A DNA stretch of 64,000 nucleotides from Solibacteraceae bacterium (GTDB lineage: Bacteria > Acidobacteriota > Terriglobia > Bryobacterales > Bryobacteraceae). The notes below the pieces were generated by a model. The model made no database searches. It was not told where the DNA came from and saw only the letters and a list, made by a program, of their open reading frames with translations. The position numbers were made by a program, and so were the translations under genes. Below are positions 35,742 through 44,893 of this stretch, one piece after another. Within the stretch, counting starts at the first letter, position 1. Each line of letters starts with the position of its first letter. The stretch is taken from positions 62,001 to 126,000 of the forward strand of contig JALSRK010000045.1 in assembly GCA_026984795.1 (NCBI GenBank), written 5' to 3'.

Positions 35742-35765
35742 AGCTCGTCTTGGAGGTGAAAGGCC

Positions 35766-37004
35766 ATGGTTCCGATTCCTGCCGGTGAACAGCAGAAGCT
35801 CGTCGAGCGACTCTATCGCGCTTGCGGCGGCAGCTACACGCCCGAGCAGCGCCGCAAGTTCTATGTCTCAGGCCCGCAGTGGGCGGCGGCCTATGAGGGC
35901 CAGGCGCTGTTTCACGCCCCGACGCGCAAGCCGGTGGGTTTTGAAGAGGTGATCCGGAAGTGGGGCGAGTTGGGCATCGCCTACTGGTGCACCCACGACA
36001 CCGACGTCATCCCCACGCGGGCGCTGGGGACCGAGGAGCAGTGGGAGATCCTCGGGCGCATCAAGAAGGCCTTGGCCGACAACGGCGTGAAGTGTTCGAT
36101 GGTGACCACCGAGACGTTCTATCACGCCGTCTTCGCCGCCAGCCCCGCCGCCGAGGCGCCGCAGATCCGCGACTACGCCGCCTGGCGCTGCAAGAACACG
36201 GTGAAGATCGGCCACGAGCTGGGCGCCACCCACGCCGTCTACTGGCCGGGCTCGCTGGGCTACCAGATCCAGGGGGCCGTGGAGGAGACCGAGACTCTGA
36301 AGTGGTACGCCGACGCCATCAACGCCGCCTGTGAGATGGACATCGGCGTGGCCGGGAAGCGCGGCCGCCAGACGCTGAAGCACTGCCTCGAGGCCAAGCC
36401 TTTCGAGCCGCAGGCGCAGATCCTGCTGCCCACCAGCGACGCCATGCTGGCCTTCATCGACTCCGGCCTCATCGAGCATCCCGAGATGGTGGGGCTGAAC
36501 CCGGAATACCTGCACGAGCTGATGTGGGGCTCGGCGGTGCGGGCCTCGCTGGCGCGGGCGCTCATCAAGGGCAAGCTCTGGCACTTCGACATCAACGACG
36601 GCTACCCGCTCAAGCACGACGTCGATATCGGCGTGGGCCTGGTGAATCCCCTGGACTGGCTCAACGTGCTGGTGCTGCTCCGCAGCCACGGCTACAGAGG
36701 CCCGTTCAACCTCGACTACAAGCCGCCACGCACCACCTCGAACTGGGGCGTCTTCGCCGTCAGCTTCCCCACCGCGGTGGACCGCTTCATCACGCTGTGG
36801 GAGATGGCCGGCGAGGTGCTCGAAGACCCGGTGATCCGCGAGGCCGGTGAAGCGCTACGGGCCGGCGGCGAGAAGGCCAAGGATCTGGACGCCGAGGCGA
36901 TCTTCGAAGCCAACAAGGAGCTGATGACGCTCCACGAGCTGATCGCTCACCGCATGGTCCAGATCCTGCTGGGCATCCACAAGGGGCGCACGTACTCGGT
37001 CTAG
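35766..37004 (+). CDS. xylA: Xylose isomerase
   Basis: Cytoplasmic TIM-barrel aldose-ketose isomerase, 412 residues. Active-site groups of the family are all visible: HDTD (catalytic His and Asp), LEAKPFEPQ (metal Glu and Lys), NPEYLHE (Glu/His), WHFDIND and HDVDIG (metal Asp residues) and LDYKPPRT (last metal Asp). The N-terminal sequence is unlike the Escherichia type, so other ketose substrates are possible. A GGAGGTGAAAGG site precedes the ATG. The next gene encodes a small unrelated membrane protein. Confidence 0.82.
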   Translation: MVPIPAGEQQKLVERLYRACGGSYTPEQRRKFYVSGPQWAAAYEGQALFHAPTRKPVGFEEVIRKWGELGIAYWCTHDTDVIPTRALGTEEQWEILGRIKKALADNGVKCSMVTTETFYHAVFAASPAAEAPQIRDYAAWRCKNTVKIGHELGATHAVYWPGSLGYQIQGAVEETETLKWYADAINAACEMDIGVAGKRGRQTLKHCLEAKPFEPQAQILLPTSDAMLAFIDSGLIEHPEMVGLNPEYLHELMWGSAVRASLARALIKGKLWHFDINDGYPLKHDVDIGVGLVNPLDWLNVLVLLRSHGYRGPFNLDYKPPRTTSNWGVFAVSFPTAVDRFITLWEMAGEVLEDPVIREAGEALRAGGEKAKDLDAEAIFEANKELMTLHELIAHRMVQILLGIHKGRTYSV

Positions 37005-37031
37005 CGGGACGGCGAAGCAGGAGAGCGCGCG

Positions 37032-37247
37032 ATGAACATCGGCCGGACGCTGATCCTGATCGGGCTGATTCTGGTGGCTGCCGGGTTCCTGTTTCTGGTA
37101 GCCGGGAAGCTGCCTTTGAAGCTCGGCCGGCTGCCGGGCGACATCATCATCCGGGGAAAGAACTCGGTCTTCTACTTCCCGCTCACCACCAGCATCCTGA
37201 TCAGCATCGTGGGCAGCTTCATCCTCTGGCTGATCACCCGGCGCTGA
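37032..37247 (+). CDS. DUF2905 small membrane protein
   Basis: 71 residues with two hydrophobic helices (about 5-27 and 49-68) joined by a polar loop GRLPGDIIIRGKNSVFYFPL, which matches the small DUF2905 family. Function is unknown. It lies 27 bases after xylA with an AGGAG site and is probably cotranscribed. Confidence 0.8.
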   Translation: MNIGRTLILIGLILVAAGFLFLVAGKLPLKLGRLPGDIIIRGKNSVFYFPLTTSILISIVGSFILWLITRR

Positions 37248-37286
37248 GGCGCGCCCCGGCCGCCTGGCCCCGAACCGGCGCGCGGC

Positions 37287-38498
37287 CTACTTGGGATCGC
37301 CCTGCTTCACCCACTCGACATTGAAGTGGGCGTGCTTGATCGACTTGACCGGCCCCCCGGGCAGGTGGTTGAGGAAGTAGCTGTAGGTGGCGTGCAGGGT
37401 GCCGTCGCCGGCCTGGATGATCGACGGATAGTGGAAGGCGCCCGGCTTCTCCGCCCGGGTGTCCAGTTCGAGATGCCGCGTCCAGCGCCAGGTCCTGCCC
37501 TCGTCCTCGGAGATGGAGACGGCCAGCGAGTGCCGGCCGCGCTCGGTGTCGTTGTAGATCATCAGCCAGGAGCCGTCTTGCAGGTTGATGACCTCGGCGC
37601 CCGAGCCGGGGTTGGGCAGTTCGCTGTCCACCGCCGGGCTCCAGGTGATGCCGCCATCCACTGACTTGGAAACGTGCAGCCGCTTCGGCGGCGGTCCGTT
37701 GTCGCGCATGTAGGCGACGAGCGTGCCGTCGCGGGCCTGCGCGATCGTCGGCTGGATGGCGCCCCAGCCGATGATCGGCTCCGACGTGGTCCAGGTCTTG
37801 CCGCCGTCGTCGGTGATGGCGATCAGCGAGAACGAGAAGCCGTCCGAGTAGAGCGGAAGCAGGACGCGTCCGGAGGGCAACTGGATGGGATGGGCGCGGG
37901 GCATCCAGCCGAGGCGGCGGAAGTACTTGTCGCCGGCGTGTTTCAGGACATTTTTGAGATACTGCTCGGCGCGGGAGCCGGAAGCGACCTTTTTCAGTTC
38001 CGGCTCGACGACCTCCCGCACCCGTTTCTCGAAGTTCCGCGGGTGGAAGAGCAGGTTCTCGGAGACATCCCAACGCGGCCGCCGGTACAGGTGGTCGATG
38101 TCGCTGGTGATGCGGAGGTTCAGCAGCGCCGTTTCCCAGCGGTTGGCCAGGATGGTAGGCCAGACGAGCCAGAGGCGCTGATCGCGATCCAGGAAGACGA
38201 TCGGGTTGCAGTCGGGGAAGCGCTTGATGTCGGCGATGGTGTAGCGTGGCGTCCAGCGGGAGGCGCCGGCGCGGAGCAAGGCGGCCTGGATGACGACGTC
38301 GTCGGCGCGGCGCTCTCCCGAGCCGTGATACCAGACGGCGAAGATGTCCCCGCTGGGCAGCTCGACGAGGGACGAGGCATGGTTGTGCCAGTGCTCGAGG
38401 GGGAAAATGAGTTCACTGCGCAGGAACGGCTCGGCGGCCGCGGCTGTCCCGGCTGCAACGATGAGGGCTAGGGCAACAGAGAAGGGTTTCGCCGTCAC
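37287..38498 (-). CDS. Exported sialidase-like BNR-repeat protein
   Basis: 403 residues with a signal peptide ending near AAAA (about 20). Asp-box repeats of the beta-propeller are visible: TDDGGKTW, SVDGGITW and SEDEGRTW. An early region with VWYHGSGERRADDV resembles the arginine-bearing N-terminal part of sialidase superfamily proteins found in many environmental bacteria. These are often annotated exo-alpha-sialidase, but the substrate is not certain. It converges with the DUF2905 gene. Confidence 0.75.
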   Translation of the reverse strand: MTAKPFSVALALIVAAGTAAAAEPFLRSELIFPLEHWHNHASSLVELPSGDIFAVWYHGSGERRADDVVIQAALLRAGASRWTPRYTIADIKRFPDCNPIVFLDRDQRLWLVWPTILANRWETALLNLRITSDIDHLYRRPRWDVSENLLFHPRNFEKRVREVVEPELKKVASGSRAEQYLKNVLKHAGDKYFRRLGWMPRAHPIQLPSGRVLLPLYSDGFSFSLIAITDDGGKTWTTSEPIIGWGAIQPTIAQARDGTLVAYMRDNGPPPKRLHVSKSVDGGITWSPAVDSELPNPGSGAEVINLQDGSWLMIYNDTERGRHSLAVSISEDEGRTWRWTRHLELDTRAEKPGAFHYPSIIQAGDGTLHATYSYFLNHLPGGPVKSIKHAHFNVEWVKQGDPK

Positions 38499-38573
38499 GT
38501 GGATCTCCCCGGCCGGCGGAGCTGCCGGCCAAAGAGAGATTGTCTCACAGGGCGGCGCCCAGCCCGCAACGGC

Positions 38574-40643
38574 TCAGCCGGTGCGGTCGAGGAAACGGCG
38601 CCGGGCGCGTCCCAGGGCCATCATCGGGAAATAGTGGCGGTAGAGGTTGTAGTTGATCATGAAGGCGCGTTGCAGTTCGATGCCCTGGCGCAGCTCGCGG
38701 GCCATCTCCTTCAGGTTGATCCGCTCACCGACGCTGTAGCCGGGGAAGCCCGTGCCGGTGTACTGGTTCTCCTCCCAGGTGCCGTCGCGCTGGGTGCGGA
38801 CCAGGTAGTCCACGCCGCGGCGGATGGCGTCGTCGTAGTCCCGGCTGCGCATGGTGCACAGCGCCATGAGGGCCCAGCCGGTCTGCGACGGGGTGCTCTC
38901 GCCGACGCCCCGGAGCGACTCGTCCATGTAGGAGGCGGGCGTCTCGCCCCAGCCGCCGTCTTCGTTCTGGCGAGCGGCGATCCAGTCGGCCGCCTTGCGG
39001 ATCCAGTCCTGGTTCATGTCCTCGCCGATGGCCTGGAGCGCCGGCAGGACGGCAGCGGTGCCGTAGATATAGTTGACTCCCCAGCGGCCGAACCACGGGC
39101 CGTCGGGTTCCTGCTCCTCGCGGATGTAGCGCAGCGCCCGGGCGACAGCCGGGTGGTCGCGGGAGAAGCCGAGCAGGCCCAGGGCCTCGACGACGTGGGC
39201 GGTGACATCGACGGACGGCGGGTCCAGCAGCTCGCCGAAGTCGGCGAAGGGGATCTTCGTCAACAGCCACTTGTCGTTGTTCTTGTCGAAGGCTCCCCAG
39301 CCGCCGTTGTCGGACTGCATGGCGAGCATCCATTCCACGGCCAGGTCGATCGCCTCGTTTACCCGTTTGCGGTCGCCTTCATCCAAAAAGCGCCGGAGCC
39401 GGGCGAGTACGCAGATGGCCACCGCCGTGTCGTCCACGTCGGGATAGAAGCGGTTGGCCCGCTGGAAGGCCCAGCCCCCGCCTCGGGCGTCCCGGACGTA
39501 GACTTTCCAATCACCCCAGGCGCGGATCTGCTGCTTCAGCAGCCAATCCATGGCCCGGCGCAGGGTGGGCGAGGGCTCGAAGACAGGCTTGGTGTCGAAC
39601 AGCGCCTGCATCGAGAGGATCGTGTCCCACACCGGGCTCTCGGAAGCTTGCAGGTAGACGCCGCCGTCACGCTCGTAAGACCAGTGCTTGTCGAAAGCCT
39701 CCAGGCCGGCGCGCATCACCGGGTGGTTCAGGCTGTAGCCCTCCACCCGCAGCGCCAGCAGCGAGAAGATCCACGGCGGCTGGATGCCGCTCCAGGCCCC
39801 GTCGGCCTCCTGGCGCTTGATGATCCACTCGACGCACTGTTTGATGGCCGCCTCGCGGCCGGGCTTGATCTTCAGCGGCGCGTAGGCGGCCAGCAGGCGG
39901 TCCAGCCCGAGGAAGATGCCCTCCACCGAGACCCAGCCCTTGGTCCGGGGCAGGCTGAAATCGAAGTTCTCGCGGCCTTCGGGGAACAGCTCGTCCAGGC
40001 GGCGGTCCGGCGGCAGGCGGCGCACCGGCCGCCGGGCCGAGAGGATGCAGAGCGGCACGATGGTGCCCCGGGCCCAGGAGGCGAACTGGTAGATGTTGAA
40101 CGGCGCCCACGAGGGCAGCAGGATCAGCTCCGGTGGCAGAGTCGGCGTGTCTTTCCAGGGCCACTCGCCGATCAGCGCCAGCCAGTATTTGGTGAAATTG
40201 CGGATCTGTTTCAGGCCGCCGTTCTCGAAGATCCATTTGCGGGCCTTGACGAGCGGCTCTTCGCCGGGACGCATGCCCGAAGCCCGCAGCGCCGCGTAGC
40301 ACTCCACCGTGGTGTTGATGTCGCCGCGCGGGGCGTTGTGATAGACCTCCCAGGAGCCGTCCTCGCGCTGTTCCCGCAGGATACTCCGGATCACCTTCTC
40401 GTATTTCGGGTCATGGTCGACTCCGAGGAAGTGCATGGCGAGCACCCATTGGGCTTCCATGCACGAGTTCGACTCCAGGACGCCTACCCAAAAGCCTTCC
40501 GGCTGCTGGCTGTCGATCAGCCACCGGCGGGCGGCATCGATGGTCCGGTCGAGGGTCGAGGCGTCGAGACCGGCGGGGATTCTCGGCAGGATGGGAGGAG
40601 TTGCAGCCGCACCCCTTCCAACATCAACGTGACCTACGCTCAT
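38574..40643 (-). CDS. shc: Squalene--hopene cyclase
   Basis: Monotopic membrane enzyme that cyclises squalene to hopene, 689 residues. The catalytic acid motif DVDDTA is present, as are several QW repeats (for example QREDGSWEV, QSDNGGWGAF, QNEDGGWGE, TQRDGTWEE) along two alpha-barrel domains. The presence of hopanoids fits an aerobic or microaerobic diderm. No hpn accessory genes are adjacent. Confidence 0.95.
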   Translation of the reverse strand: MSVGHVDVGRGAAATPPILPRIPAGLDASTLDRTIDAARRWLIDSQQPEGFWVGVLESNSCMEAQWVLAMHFLGVDHDPKYEKVIRSILREQREDGSWEVYHNAPRGDINTTVECYAALRASGMRPGEEPLVKARKWIFENGGLKQIRNFTKYWLALIGEWPWKDTPTLPPELILLPSWAPFNIYQFASWARGTIVPLCILSARRPVRRLPPDRRLDELFPEGRENFDFSLPRTKGWVSVEGIFLGLDRLLAAYAPLKIKPGREAAIKQCVEWIIKRQEADGAWSGIQPPWIFSLLALRVEGYSLNHPVMRAGLEAFDKHWSYERDGGVYLQASESPVWDTILSMQALFDTKPVFEPSPTLRRAMDWLLKQQIRAWGDWKVYVRDARGGGWAFQRANRFYPDVDDTAVAICVLARLRRFLDEGDRKRVNEAIDLAVEWMLAMQSDNGGWGAFDKNNDKWLLTKIPFADFGELLDPPSVDVTAHVVEALGLLGFSRDHPAVARALRYIREEQEPDGPWFGRWGVNYIYGTAAVLPALQAIGEDMNQDWIRKAADWIAARQNEDGGWGETPASYMDESLRGVGESTPSQTGWALMALCTMRSRDYDDAIRRGVDYLVRTQRDGTWEENQYTGTGFPGYSVGERINLKEMARELRQGIELQRAFMINYNLYRHYFPMMALGRARRRFLDRTG

Positions 40644-40881
40644 CCCTCTTCAACCTCATCAGCCACTTCACCATGAACCAGCGTCCGCTCTCTCGGGCGG
40701 GAATGAGTGCAGCGAGCTCTCTCGCGCAGCCAGCGCGCGGGAGCCTGGTTTTTGGCTCAAAACTGCCTACCTTTATCAGTCTAGCAGGCATCCCGGCTCA
40801 GCCGTAATCGGCGGAAACGGACGGCGGGTCCAGGCCGGGCCGCCGTCCGCGACGTGCCTCATCGGCCTTCCCCGCGGCTGA

Positions 40882-40887
40882 TATAGT
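40882..40887 (+). promoter_or_regulatory. Candidate -10 element immediately upstream of a sulfatase gene
   Basis: TATAGT lies eight bases before the ATG at 40895, which would put the transcription start on or next to the start codon. No -35 hexamer is obvious. The rest of the 251-base divergent gap holds a 10-bp GC hairpin (40818-40849) without a T-run. Confidence 0.35.
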
Positions 40888-40894
40888 ATGCTCG

Positions 40895-42760
40895 ATGGCG
40901 TTCTCATCCAGATTCCCGATTCTGCTGGCAGCCGCGGCGCTCCTCGCCCTGCCGGGCTGCTCCCGCTCCCCGGAGAAGCCGAACATCCTCTGGATCACAT
41001 CCGAGGACAACGGTCCTCATCTCGGCGCTTACGGGGACTCTTACGCCACCACGCCCAATCTCGACGCGCTGGCCGCCAAGGGCATGATCTACCGGTACGC
41101 CTGGTCCAACTACCCGGTCTGCGCTCCGGCCCGGACGTCCATCATCGCCGGCATGTATCCGGCCTCGCTCGGAGCCCAACACATGCGGTCTATGGTTCCC
41201 ATGCCGCCGGGCATGAAGATGTACCCGCAGTATCTGCGGGAAGCCGGCTACTACGCCACGAACAATCGCAAGGAGGACTACAACCTCGAGAAGCCGGGCC
41301 AGGTTTGGGATGAATCCTCGAAAAACGCCCACTGGCGCAACCGTAAACCGGGCCAGCCGTTTTTCGCGATCTTCAACATCACCACGACGCATGAGTCCCA
41401 GATCCGGAAGCGGCCCCACACCTGGGTGCACGACCCGGCGAAGGTCAGGGTGCCCGCCTACCAGCCCGACACCGAAGAGGTCCGCAAGGACTGGGCGCAA
41501 TACTACGACAAGCTCACCGAAATGGATGCTCAGGCGGGCGAGATCCTCCACCAGTTGGAGGAAGACGGGCTCGCCGACGACACCATCGTCTTCTACTACG
41601 GCGACCACGGCCCCGGCATGCCTCGCTCGAAGCGCTTTCCGTACGACTCCGGGCTGCACGTGCCACTGATCGTCTATATCCCGCCGAAGTACCGCGACCT
41701 CGCGCCGCCCGAATGGCAGCCGGGCGGCGCCACCGACCGGCTCGTTGCCTTCGTCGATCTCGCGCCCACGGTGCTCTCGCTCGCCGGCATCGAGCCGCCG
41801 GCTCACATGCAGGGCAAGGCGTTTCTCGGCCCGTACGCGGCGCCGCCGAAAGACTACCTGTTCGGCTTCCGGGGCCGCATGGACGAGCGCTACGACCTGA
41901 TGCGATCGGTCCGCGACGAGCGCTACATCTACATTCGTAACTACATGCCGCACCGGCCTTACGGGCAGCACGTGGCCTACATGTTCCAGACCCCGACCAC
42001 CCAGGTCTGGTTCCGGCTCTGGAAGGAAGGCAAGCTGAAGCCTCCGAAGACGTATTTCTGGGAGCCGAAACCCTACGAGGAGCTCTATGACCTGAAGAAG
42101 GATCCCGACGAAACGGTGAACCTGGCCGGTTCGCCCGAGCACCGGCAAATCCTGGAGCGCTTCCGGAAGGTGCTCGATGCGAAGATCCTCGAGATCCGCG
42201 ACACCGGCTTCCTGCCGGAGAACGAGATCCACGAGCGCTCGAAGGGCCGCACGCCGTACGAGATGGCCCACGACGATGCCGCGTATCCCCTGGAGCGCAT
42301 CAAAGCCGTGGCCGACCTGGCCGCCTCCCGCCAGGAGGGCGCGATTCCCAAACTGCTCGAGGCGATGGACGACAGCGACTCCGCCGTGCGCTACTGGGGC
42401 GCCACGGGCCTGCTGATCCGCGGCAAGAAGGCCGTGGCCCAGACCCGGAAGCGGCTGCTGAAGGCGCTCGAGGACGAAGCTCCGGCGGTGCGCATCGTGG
42501 CGGCGGAGGCCCTGGGGCGGTTCGGGACGGCTGCCGATGCCCGCAAGGCCTTGGACGTCCTGCTGCCCCTGGCGGACGCTGAAAAGAACGGCGCCTACCT
42601 GGCGATGATGGCCTTGAACGCCATCGACTACATGGATGCCCGGGCGCGCCCCGCGAAGGCAGCCATCGAGCGGCTGCCGCGCGAAGACCCGAACGCCAAC
42701 CGGAGGTTCAGCCGCAACGTCGGCCGCATCATTGACAAGATCCTTGCGGATCTGAAGTAG
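40895..42760 (+). CDS. Exported sulfatase with C-terminal HEAT repeats
   Basis: 621 residues. A hydrophobic signal ends with LPGC, a lipobox-like site. The sulfatase domain begins NILWITSEDNGPHLGAYGD and has the modification motif VCAPARTSI with Cys76 as the formylglycine site; DHGPGMPRSKR is a downstream metal/active-site block. From about residue 460 helical HEAT-type repeats follow (IKAVADLAASRQEGAIPKLL, VRYWGATGLL, VRIVAAEALGRFG), which probably mediate binding. No ribosome site is seen before the ATG. Confidence 0.86.
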   Translation: MAFSSRFPILLAAAALLALPGCSRSPEKPNILWITSEDNGPHLGAYGDSYATTPNLDALAAKGMIYRYAWSNYPVCAPARTSIIAGMYPASLGAQHMRSMVPMPPGMKMYPQYLREAGYYATNNRKEDYNLEKPGQVWDESSKNAHWRNRKPGQPFFAIFNITTTHESQIRKRPHTWVHDPAKVRVPAYQPDTEEVRKDWAQYYDKLTEMDAQAGEILHQLEEDGLADDTIVFYYGDHGPGMPRSKRFPYDSGLHVPLIVYIPPKYRDLAPPEWQPGGATDRLVAFVDLAPTVLSLAGIEPPAHMQGKAFLGPYAAPPKDYLFGFRGRMDERYDLMRSVRDERYIYIRNYMPHRPYGQHVAYMFQTPTTQVWFRLWKEGKLKPPKTYFWEPKPYEELYDLKKDPDETVNLAGSPEHRQILERFRKVLDAKILEIRDTGFLPENEIHERSKGRTPYEMAHDDAAYPLERIKAVADLAASRQEGAIPKLLEAMDDSDSAVRYWGATGLLIRGKKAVAQTRKRLLKALEDEAPAVRIVAAEALGRFGTAADARKALDVLLPLADAEKNGAYLAMMALNAIDYMDARARPAKAAIERLPREDPNANRRFSRNVGRIIDKILADLK

Positions 42761-42827
42761 CGGCCGGAGCCGGTGTGAAAGGCAAGCAGGGGGGGGCGGA
42801 CCATTGCCGCCCATACAGGCGCACTAC

Positions 42828-43577
42828 ATGCATCTTACCGAACAAGACCTGAAGTATCTGGAAGAGACCTGCCGGATGGCCGGGCGGGAGATTCTCGACG
42901 TCTACGAGTCGGATTTCGCCGTCGAGCGGAAAGACGACCGGTCGCCGCTTACCGAGGCCGACCTCCGCAGCCACCGGGTCATCTTGGAGCGCCTGCGCGA
43001 GCGCTGGCCGCGGACGCCGGTGCTGAGCGAGGAGGCGGCCGCGGAGTTCCCCTACGAGGTGCGGCGCGACTGGGAGGAGTTCTGGCTGGTCGATCCGCTG
43101 GACGGCACCAAGGAGTTCATCAAGCGAAACGGCCAGTTCACGGTGAACATCGCCCTGATCCGCAACCGGCGGCCCGTGGCCGGGCTGGTCTATGCGCCGG
43201 TGACCGGGAAGCTGTACGTGGCCGCCGAGGGCGTCACTCCACCCCCGCCTCCGCCGGCGCCTCCCCCGGACGGCGTGTTGCGGGTAGCCGGCAGCCTGTC
43301 GCACCACTCGCCGGAGATGGACGCCTATCTCGCCGAGCAGCGCCGCCGTTACCGTGAGGTCCGGTTCACCCTGATGGGCAGCTCGCTCAAGATCTGCCTG
43401 GTGGCCGAGGGCAAGGCCGACGTCTACCCGCGTTTCGGGCCGACCATGGAATGGGACACCGCCGCCGCCCACGCCATCGTCAACGCCGCCGGCCGCCACA
43501 TCTACCGCTACGGTACCCGCGAGGAACTCACCTACAACAAGGAAGACCTGCGCAACCCGTGGTTCATAGTCTGCTGA
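42828..43577 (+). CDS. cysQ: 3'(2'),5'-bisphosphate nucleotidase (inositol monophosphatase family)
   Basis: Mg-dependent phosphatase acting on 3'-phosphoadenosine 5'-phosphate (PAP), 249 residues. Motifs: EADLRSHRVI, LSEE, DPLDGTKEFIKRNGQFTVNIALI and the late WDTAAAHAIVNAAG. CysQ clears PAP from sulfate assimilation or sulfotransfer. ATG 42828 gives the family N-terminus; a TTG at 42804 would add eight residues. Odd feature: the active-site-distal loop holds nine prolines in ten residues (codons around 43236-43271). Confidence 0.82.
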   Translation: MHLTEQDLKYLEETCRMAGREILDVYESDFAVERKDDRSPLTEADLRSHRVILERLRERWPRTPVLSEEAAAEFPYEVRRDWEEFWLVDPLDGTKEFIKRNGQFTVNIALIRNRRPVAGLVYAPVTGKLYVAAEGVTPPPPPPAPPPDGVLRVAGSLSHHSPEMDAYLAEQRRRYREVRFTLMGSSLKICLVAEGKADVYPRFGPTMEWDTAAAHAIVNAAGRHIYRYGTREELTYNKEDLRNPWFIVC

Positions 43578-43618
43578 CGCGCCGCCCCGGGAGCGCAGCG
43601 CCGGCCGCCGGGCGCCGA

Positions 43619-43648
43619 TTGCGCCCGCGGTTTTGAACGCAATACAAT
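43619..43648 (+). promoter_or_regulatory. Candidate promoter of the PfkB kinase gene
   Basis: TTGCGC (43619-43624) and TACAAT (43643-43648) with an 18-base spacer. The expected transcription start is about nine bases before the ATG at 43664. Confidence 0.45.
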
Positions 43649-43663
43649 CGGTCCGGAAACGCC

Positions 43664-44698
43664 ATGCCAAAACTCGTTGTCACTTTCGGGGAAATCATGC
43701 TGCGGCTCGCGCCGCCCGGTTACGACCGTTTCCTGCAACGGCCCGAGTTCGAGGCCACCTGGGGAGGCGGCGAGGCCAACGTAGCCGTTGCCCTGGCCGG
43801 TTTCGGCATGCCGGTGCGCTACGTGACGGTGCTGCCGCCGAACAACCCGCTGGCCGACGCCTTCATCGGCGAGCTGCGGCGCTTCAACGTCGATCCGCGT
43901 TTCATCGTCCGTAAGCCCGGCCGCCTGGGCGTCTATTTCGTTGAGAAGGGCGCCAACCAGCGGCCGTCCAAGGTCGTCTATGACCGCGACCACACCGCCA
44001 TCGCGCTCGCCAAGCCGGGCGACATCAACTGGGACGCTACCTTCGAGGGCGCCCACTGGTTCCACGTCACCGGCATCACGCCCGCCTTGAGCCAGGGGGC
44101 CGCCGACCTCTCCATCGAGGCGGTGCAGAAGGCGAAGGAGAAGGGCCTCACCGTCTCCTGCGATCTGAATTATCGCAAGAAGCTCTGGAAGTACGGCAAA
44201 GAGGCCAGGGAGGTGATGAGCGAGCTGGTGAAGCACGTGGACGTGGCGGTGGCCAACGAAGAAGATTGCCAGAAGTCGCTCGGCATCAGCGTGGACGTGG
44301 ATGTGGAGAGCGGCAAGCTCGACCCGAAGAAGTACGAAGAGCTGAGCGGCAAAGTGCTGGACGCCTATCCGAACCTGCAGATGATCGCCATCACCCTGCG
44401 CGAGTCCTTCAGCGCCTCGCACAACGGCTGGTCGGCGTGCCTGAACAACCGCAAGGAGTTCCTGGTGAGCCGCCGCTACGACATCACCCACATCGTGGAC
44501 CGCGTGGGCGGCGGCGACTGCTTCGCCGCCGGTTTGATCTACGGCCTGGACAACTACGACTCCCACCGGGACGCCCTCGAGTTCGCCGTGGCGGCCTCCT
44601 GCCTGAAGCACTCCATCTCCGGAGACTTCGCCCGGCTGAGCCGCGACGACGTGCTGGCCCTGGTGCGGGGCGGGGGCTCCGGCCGCGTGCAGAGATAG
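43664..44698 (+). CDS. kdgK: PfkB-family sugar kinase, probable 2-dehydro-3-deoxygluconokinase
   Basis: Ribokinase-fold kinase, 344 residues. The N-terminal sugar-binding [17 protein letters not shown] and [15 protein letters not shown] are typical of KDG kinases, and the anion-hole/catalytic motif is [16 protein letters not shown], where many PfkB proteins have DTx[14 protein letters not shown] also matches the KDG-kinase group. It is monocistronic with its own promoter candidate and a strong terminator. Confidence 0.75.
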   Translation: MPKLVVTFGEIMLRLAPPGYDRFLQRPEFEATWGGGEANVAVALAGFGMPVRYVTVLPPNNPLADAFIGELRRFNVDPRFIVRKPGRLGVYFVEKGANQRPSKVVYDRDHTAIALAKPGDINWDATFEGAHWFHVTGITPALSQGAADLSIEAVQKAKEKGLTVSCDLNYRKKLWKYGKEAREVMSELVKHVDVAVANEEDCQKSLGISVDVDVESGKLDPKKYEELSGKVLDAYPNLQMIAITLRESFSASHNGWSACLNNRKEFLVSRRYDITHIVDRVGGGDCFAAGLIYGLDNYDSHRDALEFAVAASCLKHSISGDFARLSRDDVLALVRGGGSGRVQR

Positions 44699-44755
44699 GC
44701 TCCGAAGAGTTTCTCGTTGGACGCGGTGCGCCTTTTGGCTTCCGCAACTTGTTCC

Positions 44756-44790
44756 GCCCCTGAGGGGAGCTTCCGCTCAGGGGCTCTTTT
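44756..44790 (+). terminator. Rho-independent terminator after the PfkB kinase gene
   Basis: A perfect 9-bp stem GCCCCTGAG/CTCAGGGGC (44756-44764 with 44776-44784), an 11-base loop and then TCTTTT. Confidence 0.85.
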
Positions 44791-44893
44791 CGTACATGGG
44801 ACTGCGCGATGCGGGCCGGGGAGTCTGCACGTCCCGGAAGCGGGCCGCCTCCGTTAGCGTTCTCGCCCCGGCCCCGGATATGCTCAATAGGTT

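Larger units (their letters stand above)
35248..35765. other. 518-base non-coding region, G/purine-skewed on the + strand
   Basis: Divergent gap between the cupredoxin and xylose isomerase genes. It is strongly purine-rich on the + strand, and I find no credible gene; the open frames have proline/serine/arginine composition expected from skewed DNA. It contains a G-quadruplex-type motif (separate entry). On the - strand a TTGACC followed 17 bases later by AACACT, about 45 bases before the cupredoxin gene, is a weak promoter candidate. On the + strand a promoter candidate precedes xylA. Confidence 0.6.

Noticed and set aside
37248-37286. Bidirectional terminator between the DUF2905 and sialidase-like genes
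   Set aside because: GC-rich complementary arms are present, but no T-run on either strand.
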